From: Luzula sylvatica
Lineage: Eukaryota > Streptophyta > Magnoliopsida > Poales > Juncaceae
DNA: 64,000 nucleotides
Assembly: GCA_946800325.1 (NCBI GenBank)
Contig: OX326958.1
Coordinates: 63,295,793-63,359,792 of the forward strand
Direction of reading: 5' to 3'
A program made the translations under genes and the position numbers. The notes under the pieces were generated by a model. It had not been told where the DNA came from. It saw only the letters and a list, made by a program, of their open reading frames with translations, and searched no databases. This document shows positions 26,537 to 40,200 of the stretch, piece after piece; the first letter of the stretch is position 1, and every line of letters starts with the position of its first letter.

Positions 26537-27156
26537 TACTACATAACTTTTCACCAAATTTTACAAACACTAAGTAAGTTTGTTTTTCGATTCAAAACAA
26601 GATTTTAACGCTTTGAGGAGTTCAAATAACGTGTTTTTAGATCAATTGTATCGTATCTTTTACTACTTAACTTTTCACCAAATTTCACAAACACTAAGAA
26701 AGTTTGTTTTTCGATTCAAAACAAGATTTTAACGCTTTGAGGAGTTCAAATAACGTGTTTTTAGATCAATTGCATCGTATCTTTTACTACATAACTTTTC
26801 ACCAAATTTCACAAACACTAAGTAAGTTTGTTTTTCGATTCAAAACAAGATTTTAACGCTTTGAGGAGTTCAAATAACTTGTTTTTAGATCATTTGCATC
26901 GTATCTTTTACTACATAACTTTTCACCAAAATTTACAAACAGTAAGTAAGTTTGTTTTTCGATTCAAAACAAGATTTTAACGCTTTGAGGAGTTCAAATA
27001 ACTTGTTTTTAGATGATTTGCATCGTATCTTTTACTACATAACTTTTCACCAAATTTTACAAACACTAAGTAAGTTTGTTTTTCGATTCAAAACAAGATT
27101 TTAACGCTTTGAGGAGTTCAAATAACTTGTTTTTAGATCATATGCATCGAATCTTT
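26537..27156. repeat. Five-monomer cassette, fourth occurrence
   Basis: Same five monomers, 5,787 bp after the third; the interval is longer because of the 8-monomer duplication and the return of M14-M20. Confidence 0.92.
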
Positions 27157-27404
27157 TACTACATAACTTTTCACCAAATTTTACAAACACTAAGTAAGTT
27201 TGTTTTTCGATTCAAAACAAGATTTTAACGCTTTGAGGAGTTGAAATAACATGTTTTTAGATCATTTGTATCGTATCTTTTATTACATAACTTTTAACCA
27301 AATTTCACAAACACTAAGTAAGTTTGTTTTTCGATTCAAAACAAGATTTTAACGCTTTGAGGAGTTCAAATAACTTGTTTTTTGATCATTTGTATCGTAT
27401 CTTT

Positions 27405-27982
27405 TACTACATAACTTTTCACCAAATTTCACAAACACTAAGTAAGTTTGTTTTTCGATTCAAAACAAGATTTTAACGTGTTTTTAGATCAATTGTATTG
27501 TATCTTTTACTACTTAACTTTTCACCAAATTTCACAAACACTAAGAAAGTTTGTTTTTCGATTCAAAACAAGATTTTAACGCTTTGAGGAGTTCAAATAA
27601 CGTGTTTTTAGATCAATTGCATCGTATCTTTCACTACATAACTTTTCACCAAATTTCACAAACACTAAGTAAGTTTGTTTTTCGATTCAAAACAAGATTT
27701 TAACGCTTTGATGAGTTCAAATAACGTGTTTTTAGATCAATTGTATCGTATCTTTTACTACGTAACTTTTCACCAAATTTCACAAACACTAAGAAAGTTT
27801 GGTTTTCGATTCAAAATAAGATTTTAACGCTTTGAGGAGTTCAAATAACGTGTTTTTTGATCATTTGTATCGTATCTTTTACTACATAACTTTTCACCAA
27901 AGTTCACAAATACTAAGTAAGTTTGTTTTTCGATTCAAAACAAGATTTTAACGTGTTTTTAGATCAATTGTATTGTATCTTT
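27405..27982. repeat. M4-M8 module, copy 7
   Basis: 103-bp monomers at 27405-27507 and 27880-27982, with the caaagttcac marker (G at 27902). Confidence 0.96.
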
Positions 27983-28725
27983 TACTACTTAACTTTTCAC
28001 CAAATTTCACAAACACTAAGAAAGTTTGTTTTTCGATTCAAAACAAGATTTTAACGCTTTGAGGAGTTCAAATAACGTGTTTTTAGATCAATTGCATCGT
28101 ATCTTTTACTACATAACTTTTCACCAAATTTTACAAACACTAAGTAAGTTTGTTTTTCGATTCAAAACAAGATTTTAACGCTTTGAGGAGTTGAAATAAC
28201 ATGTTTTTAGATCATGTGTATCGTATCTTTTATTACATAACTTTTAACCAAATTTCACAAACACTAAGTAAGTTTGTTTTTCGATTCAAAACAAGATTTT
28301 AACGCTTTGAGGAGTTCAAATAACTTGTTTTTTGATCATTTGTATCGTATCTTTTACTACATAACTTTTCACCAAATTTCACAAACACTAAGTAAGTTTG
28401 TTTTTCGATTCAAAACAAGATTTTAACGCTTTGAGGAGTTCAAATAACTTGTTTTTAGATGATTTGCATCGTATCTTTTACTACATAAGTTTTCACCAAA
28501 TTTCACAAACACTAAGTAAGTTTGTTTTTCAATTCAAAACAAGATTTTAACGCTTCGAGGAGTTCAAATAACGTGTTTTTATTCATTTGTATCGTATCTT
28601 TTACTACATAACTTTTCACCAAATTTCACAAACACTAAGTAAGTTTGTTTTTCGATTCAAAACAAGATTTTAACGCTTTGAGGAGTTCAAATAACTTGTT
28701 TTTAGATCATTTGCATCGTATCTTT

Positions 28726-30709
28726 TACTACATAACTTCTCACCAAATTTTACAAACAGTAAGTAAGTTTGTTTTTCGATTCAAAACAAGATTTTAACGC
28801 TTTGAGGAGTTCAAATAACATGTTTTTAGATCATTTGTATCGTATCTTTTATTACATAACTTTTAACAAAATTTCACAAACACTAAGTAAGTTTGTTTTT
28901 CGATTCAAAACAAGATTTTAACGCTTTGAGGAGTTCAAATAACTTGTTTTTAGATCATATGCATCGTATCTTTTACTACATAACTTTTCACCAAATTTTA
29001 CAAACACTAAGTAAGTTTGTTTTTCGATTCAAAACAAGATTTTAACGCTTTGAGGAGTTCAAATAACATGTTTTTAGATCATTTGTATCGTATCTTTTAT
29101 TACATAACTTTTAACCAAATTTCACAAACACTAAGTAAGTTTGTTTTTCGATTAAAAACTAGATTTTAACGCTTTGAGGAGTTCAAATAACTTGTTTTTT
29201 GATCATTTGTATCGTATCTTTTACTACATAACTTTTCACCAAATTTCACAAACACTAAGTAAGTTTGTTTTTCGATTCAAAACAAGATTTTAACGCTTTG
29301 AGGAGTTCAAATAACTTGTTTTTAGATCATTTGCATCCTATCATTTACTACATAACTTTTCACCAAATTTTACAAACACTAAGTAAGTTTGTTTTTCGAT
29401 TCAAAACAAAATTTTAACGCTTTGAGGAGTTCAAATAACGTGTTTTTTGATCAATTGCATCGTATCTTTTACTACATAACTTTTCACCAAATTTCACAAA
29501 CACTAAGTAAGTTTGTTTTTCGATTCAAAACAAGATTTTAACGCTTTGAGGAGTTCAAATAACTTGTTTTTAGATCATTTGCATCCTATCTTTTACTACA
29601 TAACTTTTCACCAAATTTCACAAACACTAAGTAAGTTTGTTTTTCGATTCAAAACAAGATTTTAACGCTTTGAGGAGTTCAAATAACTTGTTTTTAGATC
29701 ATTTGCATCGTATCTTTTACTACATAACTTCTCACCAAATTTTACAAACTGTAAGTAAGTTTGTTTTTCGATTCAAAACAAGATTTTAACGCTTTGAGGA
29801 GTTCAAATAACATGTTTTTAGATCATTTGTATCGTATCTTTTATTACATAACTTTTAACCAAATTTCACAAACACTAAGTAAGTTTGTTTTTCGATTCAA
29901 AACAAGATTTTAACGCTTTGAGGAGTTCAAATAACTTGTTTTTAGATCATATGCATCGTATCTTTTACTACATAACTTTTCACCAAATTTTACAAACACT
30001 AAGTAAGTTTGTTTTTCGATTCAAAACAAGATTTTAACGCTTTGAGGAGTTCAAATAACATGTTTTTAGATCATTTGTATCGTATCTTTTATTACATAAC
30101 TTTTAACCAAATTTCACAAACACTAAGTAAGTTTGTTTTTCGATTAAAAACTAGATTTTAACGCTTTGAGGAGTTCAAATAACTTGTTTTTTGATCATTT
30201 GTATCGTATCTTTTACTACATAACTTTTCACCAAATTTCACAAACACTAAGTAAGTTTGTTTTTCGATTCAAAACAAGATTTTAACGCTTTGAGGAGTTC
30301 AAATAACTTGTTTTTAGATCATTTGCATCCTATCATTTACTACATAACTTTTCACCAAATTTTACAAACACTAAGTAAGTTTGTTTTTCGATTCAAAACA
30401 AAATTTTAACGCTTTGAGGAGTTCAAATAACGTGTTTTTTGATCAATTGCATCGTATCTTTTACTACATAACTTTTCACCAAATTTCACAAACACTAAGT
30501 AAGTTTGTTTTTCGATTCAAAACAAGATTTTAACGCTTTGAGGAGTTCAAATAACTTGTTTTTAGATCATTTGCATCCTATCTTTTACTACATAACTTTT
30601 CACCAAATTTTACAAACACTAAGTAAGTTTGTTTTTCGATTCAAAACAAGATTTTAACGCTTTGAGGATTTCCAATAACTTGTTTTTAGATCATTTGCAT
30701 CGTATCTTT
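28726..30709. repeat. 8-monomer tandem duplication, copied with the larger unit
   Basis: The same 2 x 992-bp structure, with the same acagtaag/actgtaag and taacaaaa/taaccaaa differences between halves as at 23809-25792. The duplication therefore happened once and was then copied as part of a larger block. Confidence 0.94.
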
Positions 30710-31453
30710 TACTACATAACTTTTCACCAAATTTTACAAACACTAAGTAAGTTTGTTTTTCGATTCAAAACTAAATTTTAACACTTTGAGGAGTTGAAAT
30801 AACGTGTTTTTAGAACATTTGTATTGTATCTTTTACTACATAACTTTTCACCAAATTTCACAAACAATAAGTAAGTTTGTTTTTCGATTCAAAACAAGAT
30901 TTTAACGGTTTGAGGAGTTCAAATAACTTGTTTTTTGATCATTTGTATCGTATCTTTTACTACATAACTTTTCACCAAATTTCACAAACACTAAGTAAGT
31001 TTGTTTTTCGATTCAAAACAAGATTTTAACGCTTTGAGGAGTTCAAATAACTTGTTTTTAGATGATTTGCATCGTATCATTCACTACATAACTTTTCACC
31101 AAATTTCACAAACACTAAGTAAGTTTGTTTTTCGATTCAAAACAAGATTTTAACGCTTTGAGGAGTTCAAATAACTTGTTTTTAGATCATTTGCATCGTA
31201 TCTTTTACTACATAACTTTTCACCAAATTTCACAAACACTAAGTAAGTTTGTTTTTCGATTCAAAACAAGATTTTAACGCTTTGAGGAGTTCAAATAACT
31301 TGTTTTTAGATGATTTGCATCGTATCTTTTACTACATAACTTTTCACCAAATTTTACAAACACTAAGTAAGTTTGTTTTTCGATTCAAAACAAGATTTTA
31401 ACGCTTTGAGGAGTTCAAATAACTTGTTTTTAGATCATATGCATCGAATCTTT

Positions 31454-32073
31454 TACTACATAACTTTTCACCAAATTTTACAAACACTAAGTAAGTTTGT
31501 TTTTCGATTCAAAACAAGATTTTAACGCTTTGAGGAGTTCAAATAACGTGTTTTTAGATCAATTGTATCGTATCTTTTACTACTTAACTTTTCACCAAAT
31601 TTCACAAACACTAAGAAAGTTTGTTTTTCGATTCAAAACAAGATTTTAACGCTTTGAGGAGTTCAAATAACGTGTTTTTAGATCAATTGCATCGTATCTT
31701 TTACTACATAACTTTTCACCAAATTTCACAAACACTAAGTAAGTTTGTTTTTCGATTCAAAACAAGATTTTAACGCTTTGAGGAGTTCAAATAACTTGTT
31801 TTTAGATCATTTGCATCGTATCTTTTACTACATAACTTTTCACCAAAATTTACAAACAGTAAGTAAGTTTGTTTTTCGATTCAAAACAAGATTTTAACGC
31901 TTTGAGGAGTTCAAATAACTTGTTTTTAGATGATTTGCATCGTATCTTTTACTACATAACTTTTCACCAAATTTTACAAACACTAAGTAAGTTTGTTTTT
32001 CGATTCAAAACAAGATTTTAACGCTTTGAGGAGTTCAAATAACTTGTTTTTAGATCATATGCATCGAATCTTT
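31454..32073. repeat. Five-monomer cassette, fifth occurrence
   Basis: Same five monomers, 4,917 bp after the fourth. Confidence 0.92.
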
Positions 32074-32321
32074 TACTACATAACTTTTCACCAAATTTTA
32101 CAAACACTAAGTAAGTTTGTTTTTCGATTCAAAACAAGATTTTAACGCTTTGAGGAGTTGAAATAACATGTTTTTAGATCATTTGTATCGTATCTTTTAT
32201 TACATAACTTTTAACCAAATTTCACAAACACTAAGTAAGTTTGTTTTTCGATTCAAAACAAGATTTTAACGCTTTGAGGAGTTCAAATAACTTGTTTTTT
32301 GATCATTTGTATCGTATCTTT

Positions 32322-32899
32322 TACTACATAACTTTTCACCAAATTTCACAAACACTAAGTAAGTTTGTTTTTCGATTCAAAACAAGATTTTAACGTGTTT
32401 TTAGATCAATTGTATTGTATCTTTTACTACTTAACTTTTCACCAAATTTCACAAACACTAAGAAAGTTTGTTTTTCGATTCAAAACAAGATTTTAACGCT
32501 TTGAGGAGTTCAAATAACGTGTTTTTAGATCAATTGCATCGTATCTTTCACTACATAACTTTTCACCAAATTTCACAAACACTAAGTAAGTTTGTTTTTC
32601 GATTCAAAACAAGATTTTAACGCTTTGATGAGTTCAAATAACGTGTTTTTAGATCAATTGTATCGTATCTTTTACTACGTAACTTTTCACCAAATTTCAC
32701 AAACACTAAGAAAGTTTGGTTTTCGATTCAAAATAAGATTTTAACGCTTTGAGGAGTTCAAATAACGTGTTTTTTGATCATTTGTATCGTATCTTTTACT
32801 ACATAACTTTTCACCAAAGTTCACAAATACTAAGTAAGTTTGTTTTTCGATTCAAAACAAGATTTTAACGTGTTTTTAGATCAATTGTATTGTATCTTT
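32322..32899. repeat. M4-M8 module, copy 8 (last)
   Basis: 103-bp monomers at 32322-32424 and 32797-32899, with the caaagttcac marker (G at 32819). No 103-bp monomer occurs to the right of this point; M4-M11 are absent from every later unit. Confidence 0.95.
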
Positions 32900-35800
32900 T
32901 ACTACTTAACTTTTCACCAAATTTCACAAACACTAAGAAAGTTTGTTTTTCGATTCAAAACAAGATTTTAACGCTTTGAGGAGTTCAAATAACGTGTTTT
33001 TAGATCAATTGCATCGTATCTTTTACTACATAACTTTTCACCAAATTTTACAAACACTAAGTAAGTTTGTTTTTCGATTCAAAACAAGATTTTAACGCTT
33101 TGAGGAGTTGAAATAACATGTTTTTAGATCATGTGTATCGTATCTTTTATTACATAACTTTTAACCAAATTTCACAAACACTAAGTAAGTTTGTTTTTCG
33201 ATTCAAAACAAGATTTTAACGCTTTGAGGAGTTCAAATAACTTGTTTTTTGATCATTTGTATCGTATCTTTTACTACATAACTTTTCACCAAATTTCACA
33301 AACACTAAGTAAGTTTGTTTTTCGATTCAAAACAAGATTTTAACGCTTTGAGGAGTTCAAATAACTTGTTTTTAGATGATTTGCATCGTATCTTTTACTA
33401 CATAAGTTTTCACCAAATTTCACAAACACTAAGTAAGTTTGTTTTTCAATTCAAAACAAGATTTTAACGCTTCGAGGAGTTCAAATAACGTGTTTTTATT
33501 CATTTGTATCGTATCTTTTACTACATAACTTTTCACCAAATTTCACAAACACTAAGTAAGTTTGTTTTTCGATTCAAAACAAGATTTTAACGCTTTGAGG
33601 AGTACAAATAACTTGTTTTTAGATTATTTGCATCGTATCTTTTACTACATAACTTTTCACCAAATTTTACAAACACTAAGTAAGTTTATTTTTCGATTGA
33701 AAACCAGATTTTAACGCTTTGAGGAGTTCAAATAACGTGTTTTTAGATCAATTGTATCGTATCTTTTACTACGTAACTTTTCACCAAATTTCACAAACAC
33801 TAAGAAAGTTTGTTTTTCGATTCAAAACAAGATTTTAACGCTTTGAGGAGTTCAAATAACGTGTTTTTAGATCAATTGCATCGTATCTTTTACTACATAA
33901 CATTTCACCAAATTTTACAAACACTAAGTAAGTTTGTTTTTCGATTCAAAACAAGATTTTAACGCTTTGAGGGGAGTTCAAATAACTTGTTTTTAGATCA
34001 TTTGCATCGTATCTTTTACTACATAACATTTCACCAAATTTTACAAACCCTAAGTAAGTTTGTTTTTCGATTCAAAACAAGATTTTAACGCTTTGAGGAG
34101 TTCAAATAACGTGTTTTTAGATCATTTGTATCGTATATTTTACTACGTAACTTTTCAATAAATTTCACAAAAACTAAGTAAGTTTGTTTTTCGATTCAAA
34201 ACAAGATTTCAACGCTTTGAGGAGTTCAAATAACGTGTTTTTAGATCAATTGTATTGTATCTTTTACTACGTAACTTTTCACCAAATTTCACAAACACTA
34301 AGAAAGTTTGTTTTTCGATTCAAAACAAGATTTTAACGCTTTGAGGAGTTCAAATAACGTGTTTTTAGATCAATTGCATCGTATCTTTTACTACATAACT
34401 TTTCACCAAATTTCACAAACACTAAGTAAGTTTGTTTTTCGATTCAAAACAAGATTTTAACGCTTTGAGGAGTTCAAATAACTTGTTTTTAGATCATTTG
34501 CATCGTATCTTTTACTACATAACTTCTCACCAAATTTTACAAACAGTAAGTAAGTTTGTTTTTCGATTCAAAACAAGATTTTAACGCTTTGAGGAGTTCA
34601 AATAACATGTTTTTAGATCATTTGTATCGTATCTTTTATTACATAACTTTTAACAAAATTTCACAAACACTAAGTAAGTTTGTTTTTCGATTCAAAACAA
34701 GATTTTAACGCTTTGAGGAGTTCAAATAACTTGTTTTTAGATCATATGCATCGTATCTTTTACTACATAACTTTTCACCAAATTTTACAAACACTAAGTA
34801 AGTTTGTTTTTCGATTCAAAACAAGATTTTAACGCTTTGAGGAGTTCAAATAACATGTTTTTAGATCATTTGTATCGTATCTTTTATTACATAACTTTTA
34901 ACCAAATTTCACAAACACTAAGTAAGTTTGTTTTTCGATTAAAAACTAGATTTTAACGCTTTGAGGAGTTCAAATAACTTGTTTTTTGATCATTTGTATC
35001 GTATCTTTTACTACATAACTTTTCACCAAATTTCACAAACACTAAGTAAGTTTGTTTTTCGATTCAAAACAAGATTTTAACGCTTTGAGGAGTTCAAATA
35101 ACTTGTTTTTAGATCATTTGCATCCTATCATTTACTACATAACTTTTCACCAAATTTTACAAACACTAAGTAAGTTTGTTTTTCGATTCAAAACAAAATT
35201 TTAACGCTTTGAGGAGTTCAAATAACGTGTTTTTTGATCAATTGCATCGTATCTTTTACTACATAACTTTTCACCAAATTTCACAAACACTAAGTAAGTT
35301 TGTTTTTCGATTCAAAACAAGATTTTAACGCTTTGAGGAGTTCAAATAACTTGTTTTTAGATCATTTGCATCCTATCTTTTACTACATAACTTTTCACCA
35401 AATTTTACAAACACTAAGTAAGTTTGTTTTTCGATTCAAAACAAGATTTTAACGCTTTGAGGATTTCCAATAACTTGTTTTTAGATCATTTGCATCGTAT
35501 CTTTTACTACATAACTTTTCACCAAATTTTACAAACACTAAGTAAGTTTGTTTTTCGATTCAAAACTAAATTTTAACACTTTGAGGAGTTGAAATAACGT
35601 GTTTTTAGATCATTTGTATTGTATCTTTTACTACATAACTTTTCACCAAATTTCACAAACGATAAGTAAGTTTGTTTTTCGATTCAAAACAAGATTTTAA
35701 CGGTTTGAGGAGTTCAAATAACTTGTTTTTTGATCATTTGTATCGTATCTTTTACTACATAACTTTTCACCAAATTTCACAAACACTAAGTAAGTTTGTT

Positions 35801-36248
35801 TTTCGATTCAAAACAAGATTTTAACGCTTTGAGGAGTTCAAATAACTTGTTTTTAGATGATTTGCATCGTATCATTCACTACATAACTTTTCACCAAATT
35901 TCACAAACACTAAGTAAGTTTGTTTTTCGATTCAAAACAAGATTTTAACGCTTTGAGGAGTTCAAATAACTTGTTTTTAGATCATTTGCATCGTATCTTT
36001 TACTACATAACTTTTCACCAAATTTCACAAACACTAAGTAAGTTTGTTTTTCGATTCAAAACAAGATTTTAACGCTTTGAGGAGTTCAAATAACTTGTTT
36101 TTAGATGATTTGCATCGTATCTTTTACTACATAACTTTTCACCAAATTTTACAAACACTAAGTAAGTTTGTTTTTCGATTCAAAACAAGATTTTAACGCT
36201 TTGAGGAGTTCAAATAACTTGTTTTTAGATCATATGCATCGAATCTTT

Positions 36249-36838
36249 TACTACATAACTTTTCACCAAATTTTACAAACACTAAGTAAGTTTGTTTTTC
36301 GATTCAAAACAAGATTTTAACGCTTTGAGGAGTTCAAATAACGTGTTTTTAGATCAATTGTATGGTATCTTTTACTACTTAACTTTTCACCAAATTTCAC
36401 AAACACTAAGAAAGTTTGTTTTTCGATTCAAAACAAGATTTTAACGCTTTGAGGAGTTCAAATAACGTGTTTTTAGATCAATTGCATCGTATCTTTTACT
36501 ACATAACTTTTCACCAAATTTCACAAACAAGATTTTAACGCTTTGAGGAGTTCAAATAACTTGTTTTTAGATCATTTGCATCGTATCTTTTACTACATAA
36601 CTTTTCACCAAAATTTACAAACAGTAAGTAAGTTTGTTTTTCGATTCAAAACAAGATTTTAACGCTTTGAGGAGTTCAAATAACTTGTTTTTAGATGATT
36701 TGCATCGTATCTTTTACTACATAACTTTTCACCAAATTTTACAAACACTAAGTAAGTTTGTTTTTCGATTCAAAACAAGATTTTAACGCTTTGAGGAGTT
36801 CAAATAACTTGTTTTTAGATCATATGCATCGAATCTTT
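36249..36838. repeat. Five-monomer cassette with a 94-bp member
   Basis: Same order as the other cassettes but 590 bp long, because the third monomer (36497-36590) has lost 30 bp. The first monomer ends caattgtatgg, a private G. Confidence 0.92.
36497..36590. repeat. 94-bp monomer with 30-bp deletion
   Basis: ttcacaaac is joined to aagattttaacg, removing the bases that usually hold actaagtaagtttgtttttcg and the following ttcaaaa. Sequence at both ends of the lost stretch contains acaa (acaaac on the left, aaacaag on the right), so a short-homology deletion is likely. This is inference from one junction. Confidence 0.95.
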
Positions 36839-37210
36839 TACTACATAACTTTTCACCAAATTTTACAAACACTAAGTAAGTTTGTTTTTCGATTCAAAAC
36901 AAGATTTTAACGCTTTGAGGAGTTGAAATAACATGTTTTTAGATCATTTGTATCGTATCTTTTATTACATAACTTTTAACCAAATTTCACAAACACTAAG
37001 TAAGTTTGTTTTTCGATTCAAAACAAGATTTTAACGCTTTGAGGAGTTCAAATAACTTGTTTTTTGATCATTTGTATCGTATATTTTACTACATAACTTT
37101 TCACCAAATTTCACAAACACTAAGTAAGTTTGTTTTTCGATTCAAAACAAGATTTTAACGCTTTGAGGAGTTCAAATAACTTGTTTTTAGATGATTTGCA
37201 TCGTATCTTT

Positions 37211-40200
37211 TACTACATAAGTTTTCACCAAATTTGACAAACACTAAGTAAGTTTGTTTTTCAATTCGAAACAAGATTTTAACGCTTCGAGGAGTTCAAA
37301 TAACGTGTTTTTATTCATTTGTATCGTATCTTTTACTACATAACTTTTCACCAAATTTCACAAACACTAAGTAAGTTTGTTTTTCGATTCAAAACAAGAT
37401 TTTATCGCTTTGAGGAGTACAAATAACTTGTTTTTAGATTATTTGCATCGTATCTTTTACTACATAACTTTTCACCAAATTTTACAAACACTAAGTAAGT
37501 TTATTTTTCGATTGAAAACCAGATTTTAACGCTTTGAGGAGTTCAAATAACGTGTTTTTAGATCAATTGTATCGTATCTTTTACTACGTAACTTTTCACC
37601 AAATTTCACAAACACTAAGAAAGTTTGTTTTTCGATTCAAAACAAGATTTTAACGCTTTGAGGAGTTCAAATAACGTGTTTTTAGATCAATTGCATCGTA
37701 TCTTTTACTACATAACATTTCACCAAATTTTACAAACACTAAGTAAGTTTGTTTTTCGATTCAAAACAAGATTTTAACGCTTTGAGGGGAGTTCAAATAA
37801 CTTGTTTTTAGATCATTTGCATCGTATCTTTTACTACATAACATTTCACCAAATTTTACAAACCCTAAGTAAGTTTGTTTTTCGATTCAAAACAAGATTT
37901 TAACGCTTTGAGGAGTTCAAATAACGTGTTTTTAGATCATTTGTATCGTATATTTTACTACGTAACTTTTCAATAAATTTCACAAAAACTAAGTAAGTTT
38001 GTTTTTCGATTCAAAACAAGATTTCAACGCTTTGAGGAGTTCAAATAACGTGTTTTTAGATCAATTGTATTGTATCTTTTACTACGTAACTTTTCACCAA
38101 ATTTCACAAACACTAAGAAAGTTTGTTTTTCGATTCAAAACAAGATTTTAACGCTTTGAGGAGTTCAAATAACGTGTTTTTAGATCAATTGCATCGTATC
38201 TTTTACTACATAACTTTTCACCAAATTTCACAAACACTAAGTAAGTTTGTTTTTCGATTCAAAACAAGATTTTAACGCTTTGAGGAGTTCAAATAACTTG
38301 TTTTTAGATCATTCGCATCGTATCTTTTACTACATAACTTCTCACCAAATTTTACAAACAGTAAGTAAGTTTGTTTTTCGATTCAAAACAAGATTTTAAC
38401 GCTTTGAGGAGTTCAAATAACATGTTTTTAGATCATTTTTATCGTATCTTTTATTACATAACTTTTAACCAAATTTCACAAACACTAAGTAAGTTTGTTT
38501 TTCGATTCAAAACAAGATTTTAACGCTTTGAGGAGTTCAAATAACTTGTTTTTAGATCATATGCATCGTATCTTTTACTACATAACTTTTCACCAAATTT
38601 TACAAACACTAAGTAAGTTTGTTTTTCGATTCAAAACAAGATTTTAACGCTTTGAGGAGTTCAAATAACATGTTTTTAGATCATTTGTATCGTATCTTTT
38701 ATTACATAACTTTTAACCAAATTTCACAAACACTAAGTAAGTTTGTTTTTCGATTAAAAACTAGATTTTAACGCTTTGAGGAGTTCAAATAACTTGTTTT
38801 TTGATCATTTGTATCGTATCTTTTACTACATAACTTTTCACCAAATTTCACAAACACTAAGTAAGTTTGTTTTTCGATTCAAAACAAGATTTTAACGCTT
38901 TGAGGAGTTCAAATAACTTGTTTTTAGATCATTTGCATCCTATCATTTACTACATAACTTTTCACCAAATTTTACAAACACTAAGTAAGTTTGTTTTTCG
39001 ATTCAAAACAAAATTTTAACGCTTTGAGGAGTTCAAATAACGTGTTTTTTGATCAATTGCGTCGTATCTTTTACTACATAACTTTTCACCAAATTTCACA
39101 AACACTAAGTAAGTTTGTTTTTCGATTCAAAACAAGATTTTAACGCTTTGAGGAGTTCAAATAACTTGTTTTTAGATCATTTGCATCCTATCTTTTACTA
39201 CATAACTTTTCACCAAATTTTACAAACACTAAGTAAGTTTGTTTTTCGATTCAAAACAAGATTTTAACGCTTTGAGGATTTCCAATAACTTGTTTTTAGA
39301 TCATTTGCATCGTATCTTTTACTACATAACTTTTCACCAAATTTTACAAACACTAAGTAAGTTTGTTTTTCGATTCAAAACTAAATTTTAACACTTTGAG
39401 GAGTTGAAATAACGTGTTTTTAGATCATTTGTATTGTATCTTTTACTACTTAACTTTTCACCAAATTTCACAAACACTAAGAAAGTTTGTTTTTCGATTC
39501 AAAACAAGATTTTAACGCTTTGAGGAGTTCAAATAACGTGTTTTTAGATCAATTGCATCGTATCTTTTACTACATAACTTTTCACCAAATTTCACAAACA
39601 AGATTTTAACGCTTTGAGGAGTTCAAATAACTTGTTTTTAGATCATTTGCATCGTATCTTTTACTACATAACTTTTCACCAAAATTTACAAACAGTAAGT
39701 AAGTTTGTTTTTCGATTCAAAACAAGATTTTAACGCTTTGAGGAGTTCAAATAACTTGTTTTTAGATGATTTGCATCGTATCTTTTACTACATAACTTTT
39801 CACCAAATTTTACAAACACTAAGTAAGTTTGTTTTTCGATTCAAAACAAGATTTTAACGCTTTGAGGAGTTCAAATAACTTGTTTTTAGATCATATGCAT
39901 CGAATCTTTTACTACATAACTTTTCACCAAATTTTACAAACACTAAGTAAGTTTGTTTTTCGATTCAAAACAAGATTTTAACGCTTTGAGGAGTTGAAAT
40001 AACATGTTTTTAGATCATTTGTATCGTATCTTTTATTACATAACTTTTAACCAAATTTCACAAACACTAAGTAAGTTTGTTTTTCGATTCAAAACAAGAT
40101 TTTAACGCTTTGAGGAGTTCAAATAACTTGTTTTTTGATCATTTGTATCGTATCTTTTACTACATAACTTTTCACCAAATTTCACAAACACTAAGTAAGT

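Larger units (their letters stand above)
22692..28478. repeat. Type C HOR unit, 47 monomers, 5,787 bp
   Basis: M13 is back to the 123-bp form (tttttattcatt), and M14-M20 are present again with M17 ggggag. The order is M13-M28, a chimeric monomer joining the place of M29 to the tail of M21, M22-M34 (so M22-M28 occur twice), M1, the five-monomer cassette, and M2-M12 with both 103-bp monomers. Length equals 47 x 124 minus 42 plus 2 minus 1. The return of M14-M20 after two type B units means that this unit cannot be a simple copy of its left neighbour; it combines a type A-like left part with a type B-like right part. Confidence 0.94.
28479..33395. repeat. Type C HOR unit, shortened copy, 40 monomers, 4,917 bp
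   Basis: Like the preceding unit but without M14-M20: M13 is followed by a monomer with the tail of M21 (cttg, catttgcat) and then M22. The length difference of 870 bp is 7 x 124 plus the two extra bases of M17, as expected. The 8-monomer duplication of M22-M28, the cassette, the 103-bp pair and the private markers at 32549, 32819 and 33133 are all shared with 22692-28478. M30 carries a private substitution (tagaacatttg near 30812). Confidence 0.94.
33396..37210. repeat. HOR unit of 31 monomers, 3,815 bp, M4-M11 lost
   Basis: M13-M34 in the type A order without the 8-monomer duplication, M1, the cassette, M2, M3 and M12. M4-M11, and with them both 103-bp monomers, are absent here and in every unit to the right. 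The third cassette monomer has a 30-bp deletion (94 bp, 36497-36590). Length equals 31 x 124 plus 2 minus 1 minus 30. Small private changes include tatggtatc near 36363 and gtatatttt near 37081 in M3. Confidence 0.94.
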
